Part shown: one piece after another, positions 1 through 9,752 of the stretch
Layout of the letters: every line of letters begins with the position of its first letter
How positions within the stretch are numbered: position 1 is the first letter of the stretch
Source of the DNA: Bicyclus anynana
Lineage: Eukaryota > Arthropoda > Insecta > Lepidoptera > Nymphalidae
Length of the DNA: 64,000 nucleotides
Reading direction: 5' to 3'
Assembly: GCF_947172395.1 (NCBI RefSeq)
Contig: NC_069094.1
Location: 12,824,292-12,888,291, forward strand
Notes under the pieces: generated by a model
Told to the model about the DNA's origin: nothing
The model's input: only the letters and a program-made list of their open reading frames with translations
Databases searched by the model: none
Program-made: the position numbers and the translations under genes

Positions 1-575
1 GGACATATGGTCCAGATAGGTAGGTCCAATTTCGAGAAAGAGGTAAACCGCCGAATCCAACTCGACTGGGTAGCATTCGGGAAACTCCGCGATATCTTTT
101 CATCCGAAATCCCTCAGTGCCTGAAGACAAAAGTCTTCGAACAGTGCGTGTTGCCAATGATGACCTATGATTCCGAGACTTGGTCGCTAACTATGGGCCT
201 CATAAGAAGGCTCAGAGTCACACAGCGGATGGAACGAACTATGTTAGGAGCTGCGTGATCGAATCAGAAATGAGGAGATCCGCAGAAGAACCAAAGTCAC
301 CGACATAGCTCAACGAGTTGCGAAGCTGAAGTGGCAAAGGGCGGGGCGCATAGTTCGAAGAGCCGATGGACGTTGGGGTCCCAAAGTGCTGAAATGGCGA
401 CCCGGCACAAGTAAGCGCAGTGTTGGCCGATCCCCCATGGCGGACTGACGACATCAAGCGAGTCGCGGGGATTCGCTGGATGCAGGTGGCTCAGCATCTT
501 GATGTTTGGAAGTCCCTACAAAAGGCCTATGTCCTGCAGTGGACGTCCATCGGCTGATATGATGATGATGAAGGG
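1..575 (+). mobile_element. RTE-A1 LINE, degraded 3' end
   Basis: This is the C-terminal coding end of an RTE-type non-LTR retrotransposon, cut by the window edge on the left. The frame matches the RTE-A protein at 12945-14852 on the minus strand (FEKEVNRRIQL, SSEIPQCLKTKVFEQCVLP, GLIRRLRVTQR). It breaks near 228-258 through small deletions and continues in other frames to 557. The element ends in an ATG-triplet tail (558-575), as in the other RTE-A copies. It is a dead copy, clearly older than those at 13-14.8 kb and 60.9 kb. Confidence 0.9.
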
Positions 576-1253
576 CGGTCGAAGTCGCGGGCATCAGCTA
601 GTTGACTGACTAGTTGAATTGAGGCATTTTTGAAGTTAATAAGCTATGAATTAAATAGATGAAGCTATTATTCAAATATCATCAATCTGCGGCTAACATA
701 GAAGTGCCTATTCGTTAAAATCCGTAGTTGTGTTTGAACAAGGGTGTTTGCGCAAAATATCGTCACAATCAGTCAATGATTCGATTGTGCTATTAGTGAT
801 GACAGTTTATTTACGCGACACAATTTGTGAAGCCCGATATTCGTCGCGCAAAATGAAGAGGGGAATAAAACTAAAAAATCAAATTACACGTTCGAACTTC
901 GACTATTACGTAAAATTGGAGCTGAAAATACTATGCTCAACTAAACTTGATTTTAAATTTCATGTCGCAATTAACGCTACAAAATAAAATAAATACTTTA
1001 AGTGCAAAACAAAATATAATATTTACAATATGATATTTACGATTAGAAATTTCATAATATGATATTTACAATTATAAATTCATTGCATTGGGACGAAAAG
1101 CTGGGACAGGTACTTATTGGTCGACAGTTATGTCAATAGGTACGTTGTTGACGCATGCTAAGCCTAATAGGTCATACAGACTACTTTGGCATTTTAGACG
1201 AGTACGAACAATTTTTGGATTTACCTCCCAAAAATCATTCGTACTCCCGGATG
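576..1253. other. no recognisable feature
   Basis: AT-rich unique-looking sequence. The short open frames here have no codon or motif character of a gene. A local direct repeat with cores 'cataatatgatatttac' and 'caatatgatatttacga' lies at 1020-1075. Confidence 0.5.
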
Positions 1254-1637
1254 CTAAATGCCGGGCCCGGGATGCTAAATTTGCAGTTACTAAAGCGTCA
1301 TGGGGACCGATTACATTTGGTAGATTAAATGATAGGAAGAATAAATGGTTATTAACATTTTTCGCTTTTAGCGGTGGAAAAAAAAACTACAGACTTTGAA
1401 AGCAATTTTTATTACTTTGGCTTACTGAAATTGTTGGAAAGTTTTGGCGATTAATTAAGAGATTATTTCCTTCAAAATAAATGAAAATATAAGGGTTTTA
1501 CTTTATAACTTTGGGACCCTCCCATTCTATCTCATTACACTCAAACCGTTCGATTTTCGAAATGCGCACCTTTTAGTAATTAACTAACCTACTATATCTG
1601 ACGTGCTAGTTTAGTATTTCTGAACTTAGTTTTTTTT
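1254..1637 (+). repeat. diverged copy of the 54.8-kb MITE
   Basis: This stretch aligns along most of its length with 54790-55165 in the same orientation. Shared stretches include gctaaatttgcagttacta, tttttattactttggctta and gcacaccttttag. The terminal inverted repeats that delimit the 54.8-kb copy are not preserved here, so this is an eroded relative. A 103-residue open frame crosses the region but has no recognisable motif. Confidence 0.7.
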
Positions 1638-1969
1638 TAATATAACAGATTTTTATTTTCCCAAATTGTTTGGCGTTCTTTGTAAACACTTATGCCTTGA
1701 TTACATAGTTTCAGTTTACGGTCTAAAGTTCCTTGTGTGATCTATTTGCATAAAATAATTGCTACGTACTTAGAACTCGAAGCATGCCTTCACTAGTAAC
1801 TTCCCCATAGATAGATATACATCGCTCAAGCTAGTTAATGTTAACCAACATAGTTTTAGTTGTGTATAAACATTTCTATGAATAGATACAGTTTCAAGGG
1901 ATTCCTAAGCATGTCTAGTAGATACCTAATATATTATGTAATGTTAAAAGTTCATATATTACTTATGTA
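1638..1969. other. no recognisable feature
   Basis: AT-rich sequence; nothing supported on either strand. Confidence 0.5.
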
Positions 1970-2052
1970 TTTTGACGGCACAGTGGTATGCGCGATGGAT
2001 TTACAAAACGGAGGTCCTGGGCTCGATCCCCGGTTGGGTCGATTGAGATTTA
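1970..2052 (+). mobile_element. SINE-A, 5' half of a split copy
   Basis: tRNA-derived head of SINE-A: a degraded box A (ggcacagtggtatgcgc), the segment ggatttacaaaacggaggtc and box B (GGCTCGATCCCC), reaching gattgagattt. The consensus resumes at 2334 (ttttcttaat then the gtccagg segment). A LINE-L end has therefore inserted between, and the two pieces are one element. Confidence 0.88.
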
Positions 2053-2333
2053 TCAATGATTACGTAAATGACAAAATTGCTTGGAAATGAAATGTATTAC
2101 ATGACAGGCTACTTATATACCTATTGTAATATGGTGATAAACTTAAAAAGGATAAACCTGGCTGAGTTTGTTGTGGGCTCTTCTCGGACCAAGGCGCGTT
2201 TGGAACCCTCGTAACTTTAATTTTAAGTTTTCGAATAATTATTATCACCATTATATTAAGTCAAATATTATTACCTGACGTTTCGAAAGAGCTTGTAAAC
2301 TAAGCCTATTTGAAATAAATGAATTTTGACTTT
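2053..2333 (+). mobile_element. LINE-L 3' end inserted in SINE-A
   Basis: The insert begins with a short coding end (INDYVNDKIAWK then stop at 2088-2090), typical of the C-terminus of a CR1/L2-like non-LTR retrotransposon. A 3' untranslated region follows (ggctgagtttgttgtgggct, gcgcgtttggaaccctcgta) that recurs at 16537. It finishes with agcttgtaaactaagcct, aaataaatga and a ttgactttgac repeat tail. Heavily 5'-truncated. Confidence 0.82.
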
Positions 2334-2587
2334 GACTCTGACTTTTCTTAATGGGTCCAGGTCCGGCTGGTGGGAGACTTCGACTGTAGCTAGTTACCAC
2401 CCTACCAACACAGACGTACCGCCAAGCGACTTAGCGTTCCGGTACGATGTCGTGTAGAAACCGAAAAGGGGTGTGGATTTTCATCCTCCTCCTAACAAGT
2501 TAGCACGCTTCCATCTTAGACTACATCATCACTTACCATCAGGTGAGATTGTAGTCAAGGGCTAACTTGTAAATAATAAAAAAAAAT
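2334..2587 (+). mobile_element. SINE-A, 3' half of the split copy
   Basis: Continuation of the SINE at 1970-2052: ggctggtgggag, agttaccaccctacc, gacgtaccgccaagcgactt, cggtacgatgtcgtgtagaa, cttaccatcaggtgagattg, the terminal gggctaacttgtaaat and an A-rich tail. Confidence 0.9.
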
Positions 2588-2787
2588 GTATTCAGTCCAG
2601 TATAATGCGTGGTACATTTGAGTGCCGCAATCCATTAAATAAACCGGCCAAGTGCATGTCGGGCCACACGCAGTGTAGGGTTCCGTAGATTAAGTTAGCA
2701 ATGCAATCCCTTATTTATTGCACAAAAATATCGATACCGATACCCTACACCATGGGACAGACAGACGATATCATCTTCACTTCACCA

Positions 2788-2853
2788 CAACCCCTCTTAT
2801 TCTGAGAGGAGGCTCATGCTCAACAGTGAGCCGAATATGGCTTGTTAATGATA
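2788..2853 (+). mobile_element. SINE-B 3' fragment
   Basis: Only the last part of SINE-B survives: cccctcttattctgagagga, then gtgagccgaatatgg and tgttaatgat. The tRNA-like head is absent. Confidence 0.75.
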
Positions 2854-3181
2854 AAACGGTTTTGCCAAGCCTGAAAAGTTGAGACCGTTCTGTCAATTAT
2901 TACAATAAAAGCTTTTAATTATTTGTACAAAAAAAAAAAGTTCCCAATCATGTTTGTTTTTAAAAATAAAACAGTTCACATACTGAAACAATCGCCAATG
3001 ATTTGATTGTGCTCCGTCAGTGAGGACGTCGTATTTACACGGCACAATTTGTGACGCGACTCGACATACGTTGCATAATTTAAGAGAGAATAAATGTTGT
3101 TCATCCACGATGTATAAAGCCCAAGATAAGCCTTAATGTTCACGCCTTCAATGAAAAGCCTTTTTGCTAAAATAAAGTCAA
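2854..3181. other. no recognisable feature
   Basis: AT-rich sequence. Overlapping minus-strand open frames of 71 and 103 codons show no protein motif and run into a Helitron relic, so I do not call a gene. Confidence 0.5.
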
Positions 3182-3355
3182 CTAACAGACCCACGGTTTC
3201 ACCCGGGTAGTTGTCGTTACCGTGGGAATAGGGGGTAAAAAAACTTATAACACTTACATATGACGTGGCTTTCGATAGGTAAAACATTTTTTGTAAATCG
3301 GTTCTGTAGATCCAGAAATTACCTCCTACAACGTCACAAATTTTACCTCTTCACA
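3182..3355 (-). mobile_element. HEL-2 Helitron-like element, eroded
   Basis: On the minus strand it ends ctgttag, a decayed CTAG end. Upstream are the group's cgggtgaaacc, gtaaatcggttctgtagatc (seen on plus) and acctcc blocks. The 5' TCTATACTAATATTATAA end is missing. Confidence 0.65.
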
Positions 3356-3368
3356 TTCATCATTACGT

Positions 3369-3510
3369 CATTATCAACCCATATTCGGCTCACTGCTGAG
3401 CTCGAGTCTCCTCTCAGAATGCGAGGGGTTAGGTCAAAAGTCCACCACGCGGCAGAGATTTAAGAAAATTCTCTGGTATGCAGGTTTCCTTACGATGTTT
3501 GAGACTCTTC
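3369..3510 (-). mobile_element. SINE-B, fragment with internal deletion
   Basis: Minus-strand SINE-B: atcaacccatattcggctca, ctcctctcagaatgcgaggg, gtccaccacg, then a gap to agaaaattctctggtatgca and tttgagact. The tRNA-like head is missing, so the copy is 5'-truncated and internally deleted. Confidence 0.85.
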
Positions 3511-3760
3511 ATATTATTAGTGTAGAAACTGGTGTTTTTAGCGAATCCGATTCTACTTACTTTGATATACTTTAAAGTAAAAGTCCTATGACTACCATAT
3601 CCCGCTATTCTGGAAGCATACATTGAAGCAGCGTAGTGGGTCTAAGCTCCATATTTTCTGTTCTATAAAGAGGTCTGACCTTGTCGTTAGCTGTTAAAAT
3701 AAGCTGATAATGACGGTAAACTACCACATATAGTCATTTATTTTAAACAAATTTTATAAA

Positions 3761-3913
3761 AAAGTAAAGTTTGAGGTGTTGTAGAAGGCAATATCTGGAT
3801 CTCCGATTCGGAAAATTATTTTACCGCTAGAAAGCCACATAATTTGTGAATAGGTTATTTTTTATCTCACGGAAACGGAAACTACGCGGGTGAAATCGTG
3901 GGACGCCTGCTAG
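3761..3913 (+). mobile_element. HEL-2 Helitron-like 3' portion
   Basis: Matches the group in order: aatatctggatctccgattc, attttaccgctagaaagcca, aacggaaactacgcgggtga and a terminal gcctgCTAG followed by T, as expected for insertion at A^T. The 5' end is degraded. Confidence 0.72.
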
Positions 3914-4899
3914 TAATTCATAAATTGGTACCTGTAAGTGGAAAGCCTTCGCCTATAAATAGAATACACTTCGCTGGGCATGCTAGGAATACGTCTTACA
4001 TGCCTGGCTTTGTTTGTCGATTCGAAGCGTACCTATGTGTAAATTTTCAAATGACTGAATGACCCAGCAATGATTACTACCTCAAAGCTTCCCCGGACGA
4101 GCTCTCCTAAGAACCTCTACTAAAAATACCATTACATGCGTACAAAAACATAAGCTGTGTTGGGAGACTTAACTTCAAATTTAGATATTTTAGATTTAGA
4201 TAAAAACTATTGCCTCAAAAACTACATTGTTGATGATTTTTTTAACAACTGCTAATTTTTTTGTAAAGTTACAGCTAATTAACTTATATTCTAATACTGT
4301 TTCATTACAATATCAGATTTAAGTAATTTTTTTTGCTAAAATTCCTAACGAAGCGTACGTAAAGGGATTTTTACAGATCTGGGCAACGTCGTCGCTTGTC
4401 TTCGTCGTTTTATTCGCAGAAAATAGCAAAACAAATCAATCATTAACTAGGAAATGCTTCAAAGGATTAAGTTTCGACAACGTACAAGTTTAGGTACAAA
4501 CTGCATTGAAATACGGTCACATAGGTATTCCTCAAGCTCAGAACGTGCGGTGTGGCATTGGCATAATTCAAGGCACGTACCCCATGGGGTATTGAACAAA
4601 CTAAACAGCTGTAAGAATAGCTCACTGGCTCGTAGGTAAATTGTTTCGCCGGTTATTTATGTTCCCCTGCTCGGTAATACGTGAGCCGAATATCCGAAGC
4701 CTTTCCCTTTACAGATTTTCTAGTTTACCAAAGTGGTAAACATAAAATGGAGAGAATATTTATTTTATTCAATCTCTCCCAATTTAATTCCAAATTGTGG
4801 GTTGGAAAATTCTTTGCGCGGGATGAAAGCCACGTTTCATTTATTTCCTTTACCTTGTTTTTTTACCTTAATTAATTATTTCTAGAGCTTAGGGCAAAA
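3914..4899. other. no recognisable feature
   Basis: About 1 kb of AT-rich sequence. Small open frames at 4454-4639 and 4681-4875 show no motif. I cannot tell whether it is intronic, intergenic or old repeat. Confidence 0.5.
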
Positions 4900-5105
4900 T
4901 ATTTATTGATTACCTTAATCCCACAAGTTCGTTCGCATGAAATTTTGTTTTTCACAAATTTTGCGGAAACCACATCCAGCAGGGATAAAGAATAGTTTAT
5001 GTTTTGCTCCAAAGTAAAATACTTTATCTCTATACAAAATTCATCAGAATCTATTCAGTGGCTTAGCGGTCAAAAGATAATAGACAGACAGACAAAGAGA
5101 GGTAG
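4900..5105 (-). mobile_element. eroded HEL-4-like relic
   Basis: Weak resemblance to Lepidoptera Helitron interiors: aatcccacaagttcgttcgc, an atcagaatctattcagtggc block and a run of cagacagaca. No end can be defined, so this is tentative. Confidence 0.35.
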
Positions 5106-5194
5106 AAAATGTCCCAAGGCATAAGTTTTGCCTTAGTAAGTTTTCTTGTACAATAAAGAATTAAATCCAAACAAAACAATCATGAAAACCCACT

Positions 5195-5360
5195 CCGTAT
5201 TCTAGTCGTCAACGAATTGGCGGTAGGATTCCGGTCACAGCAGTTACATGTGTAAACTCAGTAGGAAATGTTTTCGACACAGTATTACTTAAAGGATTTC
5301 CATCGGGATTGCCTTATTGCCGGATTTTGTGGATTTGTTAACATATTGTATTAACATGTG
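5195..5360 (+). repeat. dispersed repeat A
   Basis: Shares ordered blocks with 18848-19060: ttctagtcgtc, atgttttcgacaca(g/t)tattac, ggatttccatcg, attgc(c/t)ttatt and atttgtta. It is a single copy here. At 18 kb the left-hand part of the same repeat has expanded into a tandem array. Confidence 0.7.
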
Positions 5361-5510
5361 AAAATGTTTACTAGCCCTGTATCTAAGCTTATAAAATTAG
5401 GTAAGGTTTGATTTTTCGTTTGTTACCGTTTAACTCAATACTTAACCGATTTTTAGGAATTCTTTCACAATTAGAAAGCTACATCTTCACCGATTAGTCA
5501 TCATCAATAT

Positions 5511-6053
5511 CATCGCCATTATCATAATTAACAGCCGACGGACGTCCACTGCTGGATATAGGCCTCTTGGATGAACTTCTAAACACAACGGTCTCAAGCC
5601 ACCAGCATCCAGCGACTCTCTACAACCTGCTTGATGTCCCCGAACCACCATGTAGGGTTCGACTAATACTGCGCTTTCCGGTGTCGGGTCACCATTCCAG
5701 CACCTTGGGACGTTACCCTGACCATTACCACTTCAGCTTTGCGAGTCACTTAGCTATGTTAGTGACATTAGTCCTTCTGCGATCCCTTCATTTCTTTTTT
5801 ATCTACAAGACTACAATCTCACCTGATGGTAAGTGATGATGTAATCTAAGATGGAAGCGGGCTAACTTGTTAAGAGTAGGATGAAATCCACACTACTTTG
5901 GCGGTACGTCTTTGTTGGTAGGGTAGTAACTAGCCGCGGCTTAAGCCTCCCACCAGCCAAAAGTCATTTCTCATTTCGCAGAAATACTTCAAGCTTAGCT
6001 CGTTCTATCATTCTGAGTAACTTTGAGCCTTCTTATGAGGGCCACTGAGTAAT
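5511..6053 (-). mobile_element. RTE-A2 LINE 3' end, split by a SINE
   Basis: Minus-strand 3' end starting at the triplet-rich tail (atcatcaatatcatcg), then cagccgacggacgtccactg and cctcttggatgaactt. It runs through the C-terminal coding region in decayed form and resumes after a SINE at about 5967 to 6040 (cttagctcgttctatca, gagccttcttatgag). The subfamily is told by cctcttg rather than ccttttg after 'ataggcc'. No reading frame survives. Confidence 0.88.
5793..5964 (-). mobile_element. SINE-A, head-truncated, inside RTE-A2
   Basis: SINE-A in reverse: ttttttatctacaag, actacaatctcacctgatgg, taagtgatgatgtaatctaa, cggtacgtctttg and cctcccaccagcc. The tRNA-like head is absent. LINE sequence flanks both sides, and tcatttc before it recurs after it (5974-5980), a probable target-site duplication. 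The SINE is therefore younger than the LINE. Confidence 0.87.
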
Positions 6054-6075
6054 ATACTATAATATAATAGATATA

Positions 6076-6267
6076 CTAGCTGACGCCGCGCAATTTCACT
6101 CACGTAGTACCCGTTCCCGTAGGAATACAGAGATAATATATAGCATATAGCCTTCCTCGATAAATAAGCTATCTAACACTGAAAGAATTTTTCAAATCGG
6201 ACCAGTAGTTCCTGAGATTAGCGCGTTCAATCAAACAAACTCTTCAGCTTTATAATATTAGTATAGA
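6076..6267 (-). mobile_element. HEL-1 non-autonomous Helitron
   Basis: Complete 192-bp element on the minus strand. The plus strand shows CTAG at 6076-6079 and ttataatattagtataGA at the other end, the reverse complement of the 5' TCTATACTAATATTATAA. Flanks are A before and T after, the Helitron A^T target. It encodes nothing and depends on another element's Rep/helicase. Confidence 0.88.
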
Positions 6268-6294
6268 TTTATTAATTTATCTCTGTATTCCTAA

Positions 6295-6336
6295 AGTAAC
6301 AAGAACTATACGGGAGAATCTGCGGGCGTCTGCTAG
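6295..6336 (+). mobile_element. Helitron 3' end fragment
   Basis: A short stretch ending gaatctgcgggcgtctgCTAG followed by T resembles a Helitron 3' terminus. The rest of the element is lost or too diverged to see. Confidence 0.5.
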
Positions 6337-6675
6337 TGTTACCTAAATGCAGAAAAAACAGCGTTACAAAACCCTAAAATCAATATTATGAAAATTAGCT
6401 TACTCATTTGTCCTTTGTTTAACGTGTCAATATTGAAATTTTAAAAACGTACCAGTGAAAAGTAGCAAATTTTGAAGTCCATATTTAAGTTGGAACATCA
6501 CAATTACCTTCATATTCCGGCTGCTACGATAAACATGCCAAATCCAGTACGAAAACCTCATTCCGGCTAATTGAGAGACCAACTTCACCGCACTGGGGGA
6601 AAAGTAGACTACGGACATTCATTGTTGATTTTGTTTGATTTTGACACGATATTTTTGTTGACTAATTAATGGATA
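6337..6675. other. no recognisable feature
   Basis: AT-rich; the 63-codon minus-strand open frame at 6427-6618 has no motif. Confidence 0.5.
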
Positions 6676-6735
6676 CGCGCTCGTTGGCTCAGTGGGTTAC
6701 CTATCAGGCTTCGATTCACGAGGTAATGGGTTAAT
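6676..6735 (+). mobile_element. possible SINE-D tRNA-like head
   Basis: Contains a box A-like TTGGCTCAGTGGGTTACC followed by a cttcgattcacgaggtaatg segment and a broken box B region (gggttaatga). The same aggtaatggg occurs at about 60110. The body cannot be followed. Confidence 0.35.
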
Positions 6736-6774
6736 GAGTAATTTATCACGCGTTTTAGTGACTCACATCACAGC

Positions 6775-6912
6775 TTTACTGTGATAGCTGTACTACTGAA
6801 GCGATTTTGCGGAAATTTGGAATAGAAATAGATTTCTCTCTGGATTAACACATAGGCTATTTTTCATCCCGGAAAAATTCATGGCTCCCGTGGGATTTGT
6901 GAAAACTGAATA
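6775..6912 (+). mobile_element. HEL-4 Helitron-like fragment
   Basis: Aligns in opposite orientation with the complete element at 27421-27639: agcgattttgcggaaatttg, gaatagaaatagattt, ctctggattaacacatagg, catcccggaaaaattcatg and gggatttgtgaaaa. Both termini are missing. Confidence 0.68.
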
Positions 6913-7470
6913 AAACAAAAGTGAAAAAAAAGGTAACAAACCGTATTATATTAATGCTAGAGTTTTCGATACTTTGCTCGGATTAGAAATGGACACGAAC
7001 AGTCGGATATAGGCTTTTTCATATTATCTCAACAAAACAAAAATGTAAAATATAATTTAGTTTTGCGAAGCTATTGGGATCACTAATTGATATTCTCAGA
7101 TACATAACATTCAAAAAGGCTTTCGTAATTTCAGTTGACAGAATTGAATGCACATTGCATACACACAAATACAGCAGGTATTTGGTTTAAGCATGCTTAA
7201 TCTGCAGGAAGCTTAAGCACACGTATATGCACATGATATATCGCCCGAGGCTGCATTTCATAATCGAACGTCGTGTCAAACCGCTTTGTTCAACGTTGAG
7301 CCAAACATTATCTTCCTTTGCTACGCGATTTGGAAAATGGAAAGCTAAACAGAGTTGAAGGTATTGCCCGACATCTTAAACGTATGGTAGATATAATAAG
7401 AATACTGATCTTAAATATTTAAACGAGCAATTATGTACTTATGAGCATTTATGTATACTATGTAATCAGA
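6913..7470. other. no recognisable feature
   Basis: AT-rich; nothing supported. Confidence 0.5.
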
Positions 7471-7823
7471 GGGAAGGAAAAATGGTCAAAATCCATAATC
7501 AACTGGTATACAAGCCACAAGAAAAGGAAAAAAGGTAGACCATTTAGACGATGGTCCGATGACATCAAAGCCGTGGCAGGTGGTACATGGACAATAACTG
7601 CACAGAATAGAGAAAAATGGAGAAAGTTGGAGGAGGCCTTTGCTAACAATGGCATACAGACAGACAGAGGGATGTTGATGCGAAACAAATAATTAAGTGT
7701 GTAATATAGTGTAAGGAATTAAATATAATATTTATGTTAAAAATGACAGTAACAGAATATGATAGATAATAATTTTAACTGTAATACTGTCTGAATAAAA
7801 GGATTTTATTATTATTATTTTGT
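7471..7823 (+). mobile_element. RTE-B LINE, C-terminal coding end and 3' tail
   Basis: The open frame to 7692 ends GRPFRRWSDDIKAVAG...W...AQNREKWRKLEEAF. This matches in spacing the RTE-A C-terminus GRPPTRWTDDIKRVAG...W..AAQYRDVWKSLQKAY, yet the DNA is unrelated, so it is a separate family. A 3' untranslated stretch of about 110 bp ends in ttttattattattatt, an ATT tail in place of RTE-A's ATG tail. The upstream part of the protein is missing. Confidence 0.8.
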
Positions 7824-8732
7824 AATATACATAAATACTCATGAGAATTTTTGTAGATAAGTGTTTCATATAAATATATGTTTAGATAGAAGAGAGATCT
7901 AGAAGCGAAATATTCCGACTTATTTTATTTTATGCTTATCGTTATATATACCGGCTATAATATCACATTTCTTCTCAGACCAATTATAGAAGGACCTGTA
8001 TCGCACTCATAGTCACGAACAAAATTCTCAGTAATTTTCTGAGGAAAACGAGCTTAGATTTGGTATATATCTTATACTAAACTAGAAGTTTTTGCCCGTT
8101 TTTTACACCACTCAATTACACAGAAAGGTATTTTTACGGAGCTCTTTAACCGACGAACACGATTACAACTATTTAACATCGATACTATAGAGACGGTTTT
8201 TATAATCGCATTAGATCGTTGATCATATACTTTGACAGAAAAGTAACATCAAGCGTGGCAGGTCCTATACAATAATTGGTCTGAGCATTTCCTATAAATT
8301 TTAATGAAGACGATTTGAAAATTTAAGCTAGTCTCTACTCACCATCCAATAAGTTCACGAATCTGCAGCGCTAACTAGGACATGACTTGACAAACGTTAT
8401 TATATTATACAACATACATTTTGAAGGATTCCAACAAGAAAAAAACAAATCAGGTTTACAAAATTACAACACGAGGTTTCACCAAAAACAACGATACTTA
8501 CCAGATACTTTCCGCGTTTCAAATAGTCGTATGACACGCATTGCAACAATTCTTTGGCGTTATGGTCATATTACCTACAAAGAATTTTGGAACAGTCGTC
8601 AAAGAAAATCATTTTAATAAAGTTTATAAAATTGGCGACGTTGTCTCTTTTCGTAAGGGTGGTTTTTCACCAAGGCGGAAATAGAAAATCAAGATACAAT
8701 CTGAAAGTCAGTGTTGTGTGGTCATTAACCCC
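7824..8732. other. no recognised feature; one unassigned 76-codon frame
   Basis: AT-rich. The plus-strand open frame 8387-8617 (76 codons, with TILWRYGHITYKEFWN near its end) has no motif I recognise and could be chance or an old element. Nothing else is supported. Confidence 0.45.
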
Positions 8733-8885
8733 CAACGCAAAAAAGGGGTGTTATAAGTTTGACGTATCTGTCTGTCTGTCTGAGGCACTATAGCTCCCGA
8801 ACGGATGAAGCGATTTCAATTTAGTTTTTTTTTTGAGTTTTTTTGAGACAAAAAAAAACGAGTGTTCTAAGACATATTAGACATA

Positions 8886-9137
8886 TTAGTAGAGTAGGGG
8901 TAGGGTAGGGGTAGGGTAGGGGTAGGGTAGGGGTAGGGTAGGGGTAGGGTAGGGGTAGGGTAGGGGTAGGGTAGGGGTAGGGTAGGGGTAGGGTAGGGGT
9001 AGGGTAGGGGTAGGGTAGCGGTAGGGTAGGGGTAGGGTAGGGGTAGGGTAGCGGTAGGGTAGGGGTAGGGTAGGGGTAGGGTAGGGGTAGGGTAGGGGTA
9101 GGGTAGGGGTAGGGTAGGGGTAGGGTAGGGGTAGGGT
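8886..9137 (+). repeat. G-rich 11-bp minisatellite
   Basis: About 23 copies of GGGGTAGGGTA, almost without mutation. Two variant units read GCGG (c at 9019 and 9052) and lie exactly three units apart, suggesting duplication of a multi-unit block. Alternating G4 and G3 runs could form G-quadruplexes. It resembles, but is not, the insect telomere repeat TTAGG. Confidence 0.95.
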
Positions 9138-9179
9138 CGATGTAAACTTTTAACTACCCCTAGTTAAAAGTTTACATCG
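9138..9179 (+). repeat. perfect 19-bp hairpin with CCCC loop
   Basis: Arms CGATGTAAACTTTTAACTA and TAGTTAAAAGTTTACATCG are exact reverse complements separated by CCCC. The right arm is the normal Helitron sequence preceding its 3' terminus (compare tttacattgatttccacgcg at 11370). The left arm is an extra inverted copy, so the palindrome looks like a snap-back product. Confidence 0.93.
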
Positions 9180-9214
9180 ACTTTCACGCGGACGAAGTCG
9201 CGGGCGCCCGCTAG

Positions 9215-9565
9215 TATACTAATATAAGCATAGGTTATAAAGACTTATCAACTACAATGAATGTTTATCCCGATTTAAAAACAAATTTAGATCAACATTA
9301 TTGTAAAATCTAACTTAGGGACGTACCATTTAATTACTCAAATCTGTGCTCACAGAAATAACGACCATTTGCATCTCTATTTGTAGCCGATAGTGGTTGG
9401 TACCGGCACAAGCCATATCGAAATTTTGTATGCACTTAGTATGGATTTCGATAATATATAATCTAGGTACTATAATAATAAAAATAATCTACTATTATGA
9501 AACAAATTCCAACGCAAAAGTGTCAAACAAAGAACAAAATGTGTCTAATCTTAAAAAAAGAATAA
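9215..9565. other. no recognisable feature
   Basis: AT-rich; nothing supported. Confidence 0.5.
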
Positions 9566-9752
9566 TCTATACTTAATATTATAAAGCTGACGAGTTTGTT
9601 TGTTTGGTTGAACGCGCTAATCTCAGGAAATACTTGTCCGATTTGAAAAATTCTTTCAGTGCTAGATAGTCCATTTATCCAAGAAGGCTATATTAACCAG
9701 TATTCCTGCGGCAATGTGAACTACGCGGGTAAAATAGCGCGGCGTCTACTAG
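9566..9752 (+). mobile_element. HEL-1 Helitron, first of a tandem pair
   Basis: Starts TCTATACttaatattataaag and ends gcgcggcgtctaCTAG. The interior follows the HEL-1 order (gaacgcgctaatctcagg, ttctttcagtgctagatag, tccatttatc). The next element begins at the very next base. Confidence 0.9.

Larger units (their letters stand above)
8733..9214 (+). mobile_element. HEL-3 Helitron-like element carrying a minisatellite
   Basis: The left part (acgcaaaaaaggggtgttat, aagtttgacgtatctgtctg, gctcccgaacggatgaagcg) is shared with 31438-31560. The right end is cacgcGGACGaagtcgcgggCGcCCGCTAG followed by T. This is the group's 3' hairpin, with one mismatch, joined to CTAG. The interior is a G-rich minisatellite (8886-9137) and a perfect hairpin (9138-9179). 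No coding capacity. Confidence 0.8.

Noticed and set aside
1088..1399. 103-codon open frame as a gene
   Set aside because: It overlaps a MITE relative whose other copy (54.8 kb) does not keep the frame.
8886..9137. Interstitial telomere repeats
   Set aside because: The insect telomere unit is TTAGG; the unit here is GGGGTAGGGTA and lies inside a Helitron-like element.
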